From NCBI GenBank assembly GCA_001777455.1, contig MFDZ01000066.1, forward strand, positions 1 through 11,929: DNA of 11,929 nucleotides. Direction: 5' to 3'. Positions 1 through 6,711 of this stretch are shown here, piece after piece. This DNA is from Candidatus Daviesbacteria bacterium RIFCSPLOWO2_02_FULL_41_8 (lineage in GTDB: Bacteria > Patescibacteriota > Microgenomatia > Daviesbacterales > UBA10151). The position numbers and the translations under genes are program-made. The notes under the pieces are model-generated. The model was not told where the DNA came from, did not search any database, and saw only the letters and a program-made list of their open reading frames with translations. The first letter of the stretch is position 1. Each line of letters opens with the position of its first letter.

Positions 1-104
1 ATCCCGTTAAAAGAAATACGCGATTAAGATTAATAACCGCAGTTTCTCAAGTGATGAAAAGAGGGCTGTACTTGCTTGGTATAGAAGCACCGAACAGAAT
101 GTAA
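1..104 (+). CDS. argS: Arginyl-tRNA synthetase, C-terminal end (partial; 5' end outside window)
   Basis: ArgRS charges tRNA-Arg with arginine in the cytoplasm. Only the last 33 codons are here (in-frame codons from base 3, stop TAA at 102-104). They read as the final helices of the DALR anticodon-binding domain and end in LLGIEAPNRM-stop, which closely matches the usual ArgRS ending (LLGI-x-x-PERM). The preceding TRLRLITAVSQVMKRGL also fits the family pattern of R-L-x-L followed by an alanine-rich helix and V-L-x-x-G-L. The fragment is too short for an ordinary ORF caller. Its presence next to arginine biosynthesis genes and an aminoacyl-tRNA deacylase strengthens the arginine theme. The last 20 or so bases are repeated, degenerate, at 1469-1489. 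Confidence 0.85.
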   Translation, partial: PVKRNTRLRLITAVSQVMKRGLYLLGIEAPNRM

Positions 105-105
105 T
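85..105 (+). repeat. Direct repeat, copy 1 (end of argS)
   Basis: A 21-bp stretch covering the last six argS codons and stop. It matches 1469-1489 at 18 of 21 positions, including AAGCACC at the left and AGAATGTAAT at the right. The two copies bracket the methyltransferase and deacylase genes. Confidence 0.7.
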
Positions 106-108
106 AAA

Positions 109-930
109 ATGACAAACAAAATAGAGTGTGTAGCAGAACCTGCCACAACCGGACTTAAACACTTATCACGCATAGCAAGATTCTACGATTCAGAAATAGA
201 TGGCTACGATAATGGGTATTCAACTCCTTTGTGTCAAGCGGAAGATGAGGTATTGGTGCATTTAATTCAAGACATGGTAGGAAGTAAAGTAGTTGATGCT
301 GGTTGTGGTACTGGTGATTTTCTCAAGTACTTTCAGCCTACTGAATATGTAGGTTTTGATATTTCTCATCAAATGGTTAAAACGGCACAACAGAAGTATG
401 GAGGAACATTTATGGTTGCAGACATGCATCATCTTTCGCTTCCTAATGATTACTTCGATACGCTTGTCAGTTTTTATGGGCCAATGTCTTATTCTCTAAA
501 CCCCCAAGCACTAATTCAAGAATTCACAAGGGTCGTTAAGCCTGGAGGATCATTAATAGTAATGCCATATACCAAAAGATCTGGAGAGGCACAAAAATCT
601 TCAATATTAGAAAAGAAAGTTCTTACTGGAGATTATTCCACAGCTACAAATCCAAATATTGAGAAAGTTTTTTATTCGACAGAGATGCTTAAAGAACTAT
701 TTAAAGGCTTTGCTGATGTACGAATAGTAGGAATAAATTTTGCTGCTAATGGAATTGAATATGCCGATGGCATATTACAAAGCATGTTAAAAAAGGAGCC
801 GATTTCTGCTGAGTTTTACCGAAATTATATGCTGTGGGAACTAGAAAACATAGAAGAGAAAAACCGCCCGGTTGAATACGCACGGCACGCGCTTGTGACG
901 GCAAGAAAGCCTGGTAAATCTGAACCTTAA
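109..930 (+). CDS. Class I SAM-dependent methyltransferase, substrate unknown
   Basis: This is a 273-residue soluble protein with a Rossmann-type SAM-binding domain. Motif I is VVDAGCGTGDF (about residues 61-71), the acidic residue at the end of strand 2 is in VGFDIS (D84), motif II is around VADMHHLSLP (103-112), and VVKPGGSLIV (142-151) is the usual motif preceding strand 5. This is the Methyltransf_11/25 type that methylates small molecules. The C-terminal 100 residues, expected to cover the substrate, show no motif I recognise. No Shine-Dalgarno is visible before the ATG, which lies 4 nt after the argS stop, so translation may be coupled or the mRNA leaderless. The next gene follows closely (stop 928-930, next start 954). 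Family assignment is secure; the substrate cannot be inferred. Confidence 0.85.
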   Translation: MTNKIECVAEPATTGLKHLSRIARFYDSEIDGYDNGYSTPLCQAEDEVLVHLIQDMVGSKVVDAGCGTGDFLKYFQPTEYVGFDISHQMVKTAQQKYGGTFMVADMHHLSLPNDYFDTLVSFYGPMSYSLNPQALIQEFTRVVKPGGSLIVMPYTKRSGEAQKSSILEKKVLTGDYSTATNPNIEKVFYSTEMLKELFKGFADVRIVGINFAANGIEYADGILQSMLKKEPISAEFYRNYMLWELENIEEKNRPVEYARHALVTARKPGKSEP

Positions 931-941
931 TTATGTTAAAC

Positions 942-946
942 GAGGT
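942..946 (+). promoter_or_regulatory. Shine-Dalgarno that decides the deacylase start
   Basis: GAGGT lies 7 nt before the ATG at 954 and downstream of the alternative in-frame ATG at 933. The shorter protein is therefore the likelier product. Confidence 0.65.
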
Positions 947-953
947 TGACAAA

Positions 954-1448
954 ATGAAACCCTTTCAAGAAAAGAAAAGAAAAGAGATAAATCCATTTAA
1001 TGAAATTATCTCTATGCTTAATGCGAATCATGTTGAGTATCAAACCATAGAGCATGAACCGGTTTATACAAGTGCCCAAGCAGAAAGCATAACAGGGCTT
1101 GCTTTAAGTCAAGGCGCTAAAGCCTTACTATTAAAAACTGATGCGGATTTTGTTTTGGTTGTATTACCTGGCGACAGACATATCGATTTTGGCAAACTTA
1201 AACAGGCGTTGCTCGCAAAGAAAGTCAGATTTGCAGGAGAGAAAGAAGTAAAAGAGATTATGCATTGCGGACTTGGCGCCTGCTACCCAATCGGGTCTTT
1301 TTTAAATCTAAGAACATTAGCTGATCCCTCCTTGATAGAACATGAAACGATAGCATTTAATCCGGGAGTTAATGATAAATCAATAATTTTAAAGTCGAAA
1401 GACTATGTCAAAGTTGCCTCACCAGAAATTGCAAGAATAAGCAAATAA
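954..1448 (+). CDS. YbaK/EbsC-type aminoacyl-tRNA deacylase (ProX-like trans-editing protein)
   Basis: The family hydrolyses mischarged aminoacyl-tRNAs (Ala-tRNA-Pro, Cys-tRNA-Pro and relatives) in the cytoplasm. The 164-residue protein shows the single-domain fold in order: IEHEPVYTSAQAE near the N-terminus, SQGAKALLLKT (with the lysine expected in the active site), VLVVLPGDRHIDFGKLKQAL, then GLGACYPIGSF and a late FNPGVNDKSIILKSKDY strand pair. Length is normal for free-standing editing proteins. I chose the ATG at 954 because GAGGT at 942-946 lies 7 nt upstream; an ATG at 933 in the same frame would add 7 residues but has no ribosome binding site. It follows the methyltransferase and lies near argS, so a role in tRNA quality control is natural, but which tRNA it edits is not visible. 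Confidence 0.85.
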   Translation: MKPFQEKKRKEINPFNEIISMLNANHVEYQTIEHEPVYTSAQAESITGLALSQGAKALLLKTDADFVLVVLPGDRHIDFGKLKQALLAKKVRFAGEKEVKEIMHCGLGACYPIGSFLNLRTLADPSLIEHETIAFNPGVNDKSIILKSKDYVKVASPEIARISK

Positions 1449-1468
1449 AAGTTACAAATTGAGAACTT

Positions 1469-1489
1469 AAGCACCTGATAGAATGTAAT
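1469..1489 (+). repeat. Direct repeat, copy 2 (relic of an argS 3' end) upstream of the M20 gene
   Basis: In the argS-like frame this reads GCA CCT GAT AGA ATG TAA, that is APDRM-stop, compared with APNRM-stop at the true argS end. The codon before it is TAA (1468-1470), so it is not a working gene end. It looks like a decayed copy of the argS tail, left by a duplication or by an insertion that placed two genes behind argS. It also contains TGATAGAAT, an extended -10 box whose spacing (6 nt) to the ATG at 1491 would give a leaderless M20 mRNA. Confidence 0.6.
1477..1484 (+). promoter_or_regulatory. Candidate extended -10 box for a leaderless M20 transcript
   Basis: GATAGAAT (preceded by T at 1476, giving TG-n-TAGAAT) ends 6 nt before the start codon. 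No Shine-Dalgarno is present before this gene and no good -35 box is seen. The signal may be coincidental because the same bases belong to the argS-tail repeat. Confidence 0.35.
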
Positions 1490-1490
1490 T

Positions 1491-2606
1491 ATGATAAAAA
1501 CATTAAAAGCATTAATTAGCATACCTTCTTACTCCGGTCATGAGCAGGAGATACAAAAATGTATAAAAGATTATCTAGCATCTTCAGGGGTAGAATCTTT
1601 TTTTCAGGACGATAATCTCGTTGTCCATCTACGGGGCGAAAACCAAACCAGAGCTTTTATCTTTAACGGTCATGTTGATGTAGTAGACATCGGTGATGCT
1701 GAGAAGTGGAAACATAGTCCATGGGGTAGCGAAATAGAAGATGGCAAAATCTACGGCAGAGGTGCATCTGACATGAAAAGTGGCATTGCAACAATGATAG
1801 AAACCGCAAAATCCCTGGCATCGAGAGATAAAATACCCACAGATGTATGGTTTACATTTGTGGTAAAAGAGGAAACAGATGGCCAAGGAACAAAACAATT
1901 TGCAGAATGGTTCAAATCAAAAGGTTATTTAAACCAATACAAAGAGCTAGCTGCTATTTTTGCAGAACCTACTAACCTTGACACTGTCCAATATGGACAC
2001 CGTGGAAACTTTTTTATTCAGGCAGAAATAACCGGCATATCCGGTCATTCTTCCAGACCATTAGCCCTTCAGCCTCATGTAATCCTACAATTTAATGACT
2101 TTGTTAACGTTTTAACAAGACAAAATTCAATATGGCAAAAAAAGTTTAGCGAATCAGATTTTATGCCACCTGCTATTACCCCAACTTCAATTGAGGCTAA
2201 ATCAGAATCTCCAAATAAAACAGCAGATTATTGTCGGGCTAGCTTTGATTTACGGACGATTCCAGGATATCACCAAGAAGCGTTCGACAAAGTTCAGGCA
2301 TTGGCAGATGAAAAAGGAATAAAACTGTCATTTCTCCATGATCCATCCCCCATTGGATATACCAAACCGGATGCAAAAATTGTCAAGGTACTCCAAAAGG
2401 TAGTACCCGGAATAAAAACAGCCATAAACGATGCTTCAAACGATTTGGGATTCTTTACTAATATAGGAATCGAGGGTGTTGTTTTTGGACCGGGAGATAT
2501 GTCACAGGCTCACAGAACTGATGAATACGCAGATATTGATAAAATTACTGCCGCGCCAGCTATCTTTGAAACAATCTATTTTGCCTGGGCAGAAGATAAA
2601 AAATAA
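1491..2606 (+). CDS. M20-family metallo-deacylase (ArgE/DapE-like), possibly N-acylcitrulline or N-acylornithine deacylase
   Basis: M20 amidohydrolases use two zinc ions to cleave an N-acyl amide. The 371-residue protein has the full ligand set: GHVDVV (H61, D63), GRGASDMKSG (D94, bridging), VKEETDG (E127 general base, E128), FAEPT (E159) and AHRTDEY near the C-terminus (H341). The lid/dimerisation domain is inserted around SGHSSRP (H186). Length and motifs fit ArgE, DapE and related desuccinylases, and the sequence alone does not choose between them. The N-acylornithine carbamoyltransferase encoded nearby needs a later deacylation step, which this enzyme could supply by releasing citrulline. 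It is on the opposite strand from that operon. Start is the only ATG giving the complete N-terminal IPSYSGHE helix; no Shine-Dalgarno is visible. Confidence 0.8.
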   Translation: MIKTLKALISIPSYSGHEQEIQKCIKDYLASSGVESFFQDDNLVVHLRGENQTRAFIFNGHVDVVDIGDAEKWKHSPWGSEIEDGKIYGRGASDMKSGIATMIETAKSLASRDKIPTDVWFTFVVKEETDGQGTKQFAEWFKSKGYLNQYKELAAIFAEPTNLDTVQYGHRGNFFIQAEITGISGHSSRPLALQPHVILQFNDFVNVLTRQNSIWQKKFSESDFMPPAITPTSIEAKSESPNKTADYCRASFDLRTIPGYHQEAFDKVQALADEKGIKLSFLHDPSPIGYTKPDAKIVKVLQKVVPGIKTAINDASNDLGFFTNIGIEGVVFGPGDMSQAHRTDEYADIDKITAAPAIFETIYFAWAEDKK

Positions 2607-2638
2607 TACGGAATATTGAAATTATCCTTCAAATGTGA

Positions 2639-2644
2639 TATAGC
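2639..2644 (+). promoter_or_regulatory. Weak candidate -10 box, leaderless spacing
   Basis: TATAGC, preceded by TG-n, ends 8 nt before the ATG at 2653, where no Shine-Dalgarno exists. It resembles the arrangement at 1477 and 11399, but the sixth base is C in place of T and no -35 box is evident. Confidence 0.25.
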
Positions 2645-2652
2645 AATCTAAT

Positions 2653-3159
2653 ATGGCTGAGCGTATTCTTTTAATAGGTGATACAACAGGTATAAATAAT
2701 CAGGAGTTTTGTTCCTTCGTAAAAACAGTTGGTTGTTCGTACGGGGGAAGCTTCCCCAGTCATAAAGAAGGCCTTCCTGATGCAACAATCAGAGAAGAAA
2801 CATGCAATTTATTAGCTGAGGCCGGAATATTAGATCCTTCTCCCCTCGTCGTATGCGGCTCAGATCAGGAAAGAGCAGCGCAGATTTTGCAAATTTGCAG
2901 ACTGCGCAACGAACAAAATCAAGATGGCGAAGGAGAACTATATGTGGTTATAGACCATGATCCAGTTTCCCTTGCAGCAGCTGTGAAATCTGTTGCCAGA
3001 AATGGTAACGGTTGCCCATCAGCAACCTCACGCATAACCATGATCAAATTAGGTGCAGAGTACGGATATGATCATATAGATCCGGAAACTGGACTACGGC
3101 TTAATGCTCTCCCCCGTCCACTCCATCCTTTCCCTACACATCCTGATCCAGCCACATAA
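2653..3159 (+). CDS. Hypothetical soluble protein, 168 residues
   Basis: I do not recognise this protein. It has a continuous reading frame with ordinary codon use for the region, no signal peptide and no membrane segment. The N-terminus (AERILLIGDTTGIN) looks like a beta strand followed by a glycine/threonine turn, and two further strand-like segments occur at SPLVVCGS and GELYVVIDHDP, suggesting an alternating alpha/beta fold. Cysteines are numerous (five, about residues 21, 28, 51, 68 and 82, plus one near 120). The C-terminus is proline-rich (NALPRPLHPFPTHPDP) and probably unstructured. There is no Shine-Dalgarno before the ATG. It sits between the M20 deacylase and the separately promoted CtlX gene, so co-transcription with M20 is possible. 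Confidence 0.55.
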   Translation: MAERILLIGDTTGINNQEFCSFVKTVGCSYGGSFPSHKEGLPDATIREETCNLLAEAGILDPSPLVVCGSDQERAAQILQICRLRNEQNQDGEGELYVVIDHDPVSLAAAVKSVARNGNGCPSATSRITMIKLGAEYGYDHIDPETGLRLNALPRPLHPFPTHPDPAT

Positions 3160-3199
3160 TCCAGGTTATTCTACACCGTAACACAAGTAACACGCATGA

Positions 3200-3228
3200 T
3201 TGACAAGAATAATCTTCGGGTATACAAT
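3200..3228 (+). promoter_or_regulatory. Sigma70-type promoter for the CtlX-DDTD gene pair
   Basis: A perfect -35 box TTGACA (3200-3205) is separated by 17 nt from TACAAT (3223-3228). Transcription would start near 3235. This is the strongest + strand promoter in the window and starts a separate transcription unit. Confidence 0.7.
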
Positions 3229-3236
3229 CAGCCCTC

Positions 3237-3241
3237 AGGAG
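3237..3241 (+). promoter_or_regulatory. Shine-Dalgarno for the CtlX-like gene
   Basis: AGGAG lies 7 nt before the ATG at 3249 and supports that start. The contrast with the SD-less genes upstream is clear. Confidence 0.7.
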
Positions 3242-3248
3242 CCTCAAT

Positions 3249-4226
3249 ATGGCCATAGCAGAAATGCCTTTATCAACTAGACTCGCTCAACTTACAGACA
3301 CTGTCTTGATGATCAGTCCTGACAGTTTTGGCTTTAATGACCAAACAGCCTCAACTAACGCCTTTCAAAATAATCTGCCTGCAGATTCCAAAGATAAACC
3401 CCGAAACAAAGCTCTCTCGGAGTTTCATGATTCAGTTGATTTATTACGCAGAAACGGAATTAGAGTCGCAATATGCCCCAGCAAGACTAATGTAGCTACT
3501 CTTGATGCAGTCTTTCCCAATAACTGGATCTCGTTTCATAACGAAGTGAAAGGTATCAATACCGTCTTATATCCTATGCTTGCTCCTAACAGAAGAGTTG
3601 AGAGACAATTGGATGCTGTTGAACAAACTCTGGGAATAACAATCGATCCGTCAACTGTGCTGGACTTAACTCACTATGAAAAATTAGGGCATTTTCTTGA
3701 AGGTACCGGAAGTTTAATATTCGACCGGAAAAGAAAAGTTGTTTTTGCGCATGAATCAGCCAGGACTTCTTTCCGGGTTTTAGATGATTTTTGCGACCAA
3801 ACAGGATACCGGCCGGTTAAATTTCACGCACAGGACGAAGGCGGAAAACCTATCTATCACACTAATGTAGTAATGAGTATCGGAGAAGGTTTTTCTGTTG
3901 TCTGTCTGGAGGCAGTACAGGATAGACGGGAAAGATCCGCAGTCAAAGGTGCGTTATCAGAACTGGATTTGGAAATAATTAACATTACCCTGGACCAATT
4001 ACACGCTTTCTGTGGAAATATATTAGAAGTTCAATCTGTTTCAAAAGAGAATAAAATTATTATGTCCATTATAGCCTTTGGTGCTTTTACCGAAGACCAG
4101 CGGAAAAAATTGATGAGCTATGGCGACATCATTCTCTTCAATATCCCTACCATTGAAACCATTGGCGGAGGCAGTGCCCGTTGCATGCTAGCTGAAGTAT
4201 TTCATAAAGAAGAACAAACTAAATGA
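3249..4226 (+). CDS. CtlX-like citrulline/guanidino hydrolase (amidinotransferase superfamily)
   Basis: A 325-residue member of the guanidino-group modifying enzyme superfamily (arginine deiminase, DDAH, agmatine deiminase), closest in motif layout to CtlX/citrulline ureidase proteins. Visible motifs are DAVFPNNWISF (86-96, substrate-binding acid), FLEGTGSLIFDR (149-160, the E-G-T element), YHTNVVMS (His204 of the catalytic pair) and the nucleophile Cys312 in GGGSARCMLAEVF. All catalytic elements are intact. CtlX-type enzymes remove the ureido group of citrulline to give ornithine; dimethylarginine or another guanidino substrate is possible. It has its own promoter and Shine-Dalgarno, and its TGA overlaps the ATG of the next gene (ATGA), so the two are co-translated. 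A citrulline-consuming enzyme facing an arginine biosynthetic operon suggests recycling or a different substrate. Confidence 0.75.
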   Translation: MAIAEMPLSTRLAQLTDTVLMISPDSFGFNDQTASTNAFQNNLPADSKDKPRNKALSEFHDSVDLLRRNGIRVAICPSKTNVATLDAVFPNNWISFHNEVKGINTVLYPMLAPNRRVERQLDAVEQTLGITIDPSTVLDLTHYEKLGHFLEGTGSLIFDRKRKVVFAHESARTSFRVLDDFCDQTGYRPVKFHAQDEGGKPIYHTNVVMSIGEGFSVVCLEAVQDRRERSAVKGALSELDLEIINITLDQLHAFCGNILEVQSVSKENKIIMSIIAFGAFTEDQRKKLMSYGDIILFNIPTIETIGGGSARCMLAEVFHKEEQTK

Positions 4227-5230
4227 CATCCGGAAAAAGGCAGATCAACAAATCAACACCAAATACGTTTTATACTCCAACGGAGCTCCGCTTGAAATTA
4301 GGGAATAAAAAGTGGGTTATGGGTTACAACAGAATTATTGCGGTGGTAGATCCTGTTTCTCAAAAAGTGATGTATATAGAAGATTATGGTCCTCGAAACG
4401 GTTTTTTTATCGAAGGATGGAGAGCTTTGCACTTCCCCTTAACCAGCTCAATTGTAGAAAAAAGCTATCGGGAAGGAGGTATTACTATTTACATCATCAA
4501 ACAAGGAAAGGCTAAATTAAACTTGCTGCCATCTTTCGCTCCTATCGGGATTGAAGAATGTAAAGTTATTAATAATAAAGTGTCAATAACCTTTGCCGGT
4601 TTTGGTGGCGGTGGCGTCAGTGCTTCATTTTCAAGAGGTATGACAGAGGGTGTTGAAAAAGTCCAGGTGATACAACAAGGGGGCGGAAACAAATTAGGTA
4701 TAGGAAAAATATTCCTACCGGCAAAAAAGATAATCCTGATTGGTGTAGATGATACGGATAACGAAAACGAGGGTGCAACTTACGCTTTAGCACATAATAT
4801 TGCCACAGATATTGCCGGCAAATTAAACGTGTTTTATGCTACACACAACAATATACAGCTTTTCCCATACAATCCTTACAAAACAAAAAACTGCATGGCT
4901 ACAGTGGTTAGCTTTATCTACGATCATGATACCCAAGAAGAAGAAATTGTAAAAGAATTTGCAAAGTTACTTAAAAAGCATTCGGTTAGCAATCAAGCAG
5001 GTATGGCCACTTTTAAAGGATTTTCTTTGCCGAGACAATTAATTGATTTTAGTACAAGCATCAAGTTTCATATGCTGCACGATATGGATGAATTAAAAAA
5101 AGTATGTAATCAAACTGGAGTTAAGTTATATCCAATTACCGGCGAAAAGGGATTGATAGGGGCAGCGGCAGCATTAGGTTTTTTTGACAGACCTGATTTT
5201 GGGGCAAAATTACCTAACCAATGTTGCTAG
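4223..5230 (+). CDS. Protein with C-terminal TiaS-like DDTD domain (possible methanogenesis-marker-11-type relative)
   Basis: A 335-residue soluble protein in two parts. Residues 1-165 form an N-terminal domain of unknown type that ends in a glycine-rich stretch (FAGFGGGGVSASFSRG, 125-139). From about 170 comes ILIGVDDTDNENEGATYALAHNIA, with the DDTD motif (176-179) found in the kinase-like domain of archaeal TiaS, which couples agmatine to tRNA-Ile2 C34. The EGATYALA continuation resembles what I recall of methanogenesis marker protein 11; this cannot be verified here. None of the TiaS OB-fold or zinc-ribbon parts are present. Start overlaps the CtlX stop (ATGA), so it is translationally coupled to a guanidino-modifying enzyme. 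Its stop shares the palindrome CTAG with argH. I do not assign a function. Confidence 0.6.
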   Translation: MTSGKRQINKSTPNTFYTPTELRLKLGNKKWVMGYNRIIAVVDPVSQKVMYIEDYGPRNGFFIEGWRALHFPLTSSIVEKSYREGGITIYIIKQGKAKLNLLPSFAPIGIEECKVINNKVSITFAGFGGGGVSASFSRGMTEGVEKVQVIQQGGGNKLGIGKIFLPAKKIILIGVDDTDNENEGATYALAHNIATDIAGKLNVFYATHNNIQLFPYNPYKTKNCMATVVSFIYDHDTQEEEIVKEFAKLLKKHSVSNQAGMATFKGFSLPRQLIDFSTSIKFHMLHDMDELKKVCNQTGVKLYPITGEKGLIGAAAALGFFDRPDFGAKLPNQCC

Positions 5231-6711
5231 GAAATAACTTCTTTAACCAGCCTATCTGTTTCCTGGCTGGCGTTTTTAATGATGGTTTGTTTTTGTTGAA
5301 TCCGGGATAATTGTTTTCCAATATTCTTACCGGCTTCATCCAATAGCTTATTCATAACGGTCGGACTGCTCCCCCCCACATTATTTCTTTTGGCAATAAC
5401 TAACTTGGGATCCAGCGCCTGAGCGATTTCTTCATCAGAGACCTCGATCTTTAAATCCAAATCATCAGCCGCTTGCATAATTTCCGTCGCAGTAATCCGA
5501 TCGAGCGGTTTTCCCTTTTCAATGGCTTTATCAACTATCTGACCGATAATTTTATAAACTTGTCTGTATCCGATTTTGGTTTTCTGGGAAATATAATCGG
5601 CCAGATCGGTTGTTAACGAGTAATTTGATACTGCTAAATCAAGCATTCTTTGTTCATTAATCCTTAGGGTGGAAATAACCTTCTGCAATGAACTAACAAC
5701 TGAATTTGTTTTTATTAGTCCAAGATGAATATATTCTTTACTCTCCCTGCCATCCCGATTATAGCCCATTGGTAAGCTTGACAGGGTATTTGCCACAATA
5801 GACCAGAAACCAATCACTTGAGGTGTTGTTGAACGGATAATCTCCAAAATATCTGGGTTTTTCTTCTGTGCCATGACGGATGAACCGGTAATCGGATGCA
5901 TCCTTTGCGACACTTCATCCCCCAACTCCACCATGCCATATTCAAAAGTATTAAATAAAATTAAATCCTCATTCAATTTACTGGCCACCAAACATATTTC
6001 CGAAAGAGCTGCTAAATAACCCAGCTGGGCAAACCCCCGGGAGGAAATAGCATCTTGAGGCATCTCCCAAACCTTAGCAAAACCTAATATTTCGGCAGTA
6101 AATTCCCGGTCAAGCGGCCAAGATGTACCATATGACTCGCAGGCCCCTAAAGGATTCATATCATAAAGATCCAAATAATATTGAACTGTGCCCAAGGTTC
6201 TTAAGAAACCGTTTAGGTATGACAGCGCCCACTGCCCAACTGTGGTGATCTTTCCCGGTTGCATATGGGTATAACCAGGCATAATGGTTTGATTATGAAC
6301 AACAGCTAATTTGAACAGCTCTTCTGCAAGAGACACTACCCCTCCGGCAGCCGATAACATCTGTTCTCTTAGGTACAAAAGCTCAGCAACCATCACCTGA
6401 TCATTTCGGCTTCGACCGGTATGGACACTGTGAGCAGCTTCCCCTGCCCTTTTCACTAACTCAGCCTCTAAAGTCAACTGAGCACCCTTTTCCGGATCAA
6501 TTCTAAATTTATCTTCTTGTATTTCTTTTTTTATCTCGGTTAAGGCCTTCAGACAAACTTTAGCTTGGCCCTTATCAATAATCCCTGCTTTAAATAGCAT
6601 AAGAACATGCACTGTTGTCCCCCAAATATCAAATGGAAAAATTTCCATATCCAAGTTCATTTGTTGTTGGGAAACGATAAATGACGCTGATTGTAATCTC
6701 GGTTTATCCAT
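5227..6711 (-). CDS. argH: Argininosuccinate lyase (divergent)
   Basis: Splits argininosuccinate into arginine and fumarate, the last step of arginine synthesis. The 494-residue protein has the fumarase/ASL superfamily hallmarks: LDMEIFPFDIWGTTVH near the N-terminus, HTGRSRNDQ (97-105), GYTHMQPG with the catalytic-site His149, SYGTSWPLDREF, and the signature loop TGSSVMAQKKNPD with serine 278. It is some 35 residues longer than typical ArgH. Two changes stand out: the loop has A where most ASLs have P (SSxMPxKxNP), and the N-terminal GS before the conserved His is GTT. I chose the ATG at 6711 because AGGTGA (6722-6717) lies 5 nt upstream; the GTG at 6720 is part of that ribosome binding site. 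It overlaps the end of the carbamoyltransferase by 8 nt. Confidence 0.9.
   Translation of the reverse strand: MDKPRLQSASFIVSQQQMNLDMEIFPFDIWGTTVHVLMLFKAGIIDKGQAKVCLKALTEIKKEIQEDKFRIDPEKGAQLTLEAELVKRAGEAAHSVHTGRSRNDQVMVAELLYLREQMLSAAGGVVSLAEELFKLAVVHNQTIMPGYTHMQPGKITTVGQWALSYLNGFLRTLGTVQYYLDLYDMNPLGACESYGTSWPLDREFTAEILGFAKVWEMPQDAISSRGFAQLGYLAALSEICLVASKLNEDLILFNTFEYGMVELGDEVSQRMHPITGSSVMAQKKNPDILEIIRSTTPQVIGFWSIVANTLSSLPMGYNRDGRESKEYIHLGLIKTNSVVSSLQKVISTLRINEQRMLDLAVSNYSLTTDLADYISQKTKIGYRQVYKIIGQIVDKAIEKGKPLDRITATEIMQAADDLDLKIEVSDEEIAQALDPKLVIAKRNNVGGSSPTVMNKLLDEAGKNIGKQLSRIQQKQTIIKNASQETDRLVKEVIS

Noticed and set aside
71-100. Promoter TTGCTT-N17-CAGAAT before the methyltransferase
   Set aside because: It lies wholly within the argS C-terminal codons and both boxes are weak, so chance similarity is likely.
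746-952. Open reading frame on the - strand over the methyltransferase end
   Set aside because: Lies fully opposite a well-supported gene, has no ribosome binding site and no recognisable motif.
3160-3199. Possible terminator or small repeat (GTAACACAAGTAACACG) before the CtlX promoter
   Set aside because: No hairpin with a T-run is present and the two short copies are too small to interpret.
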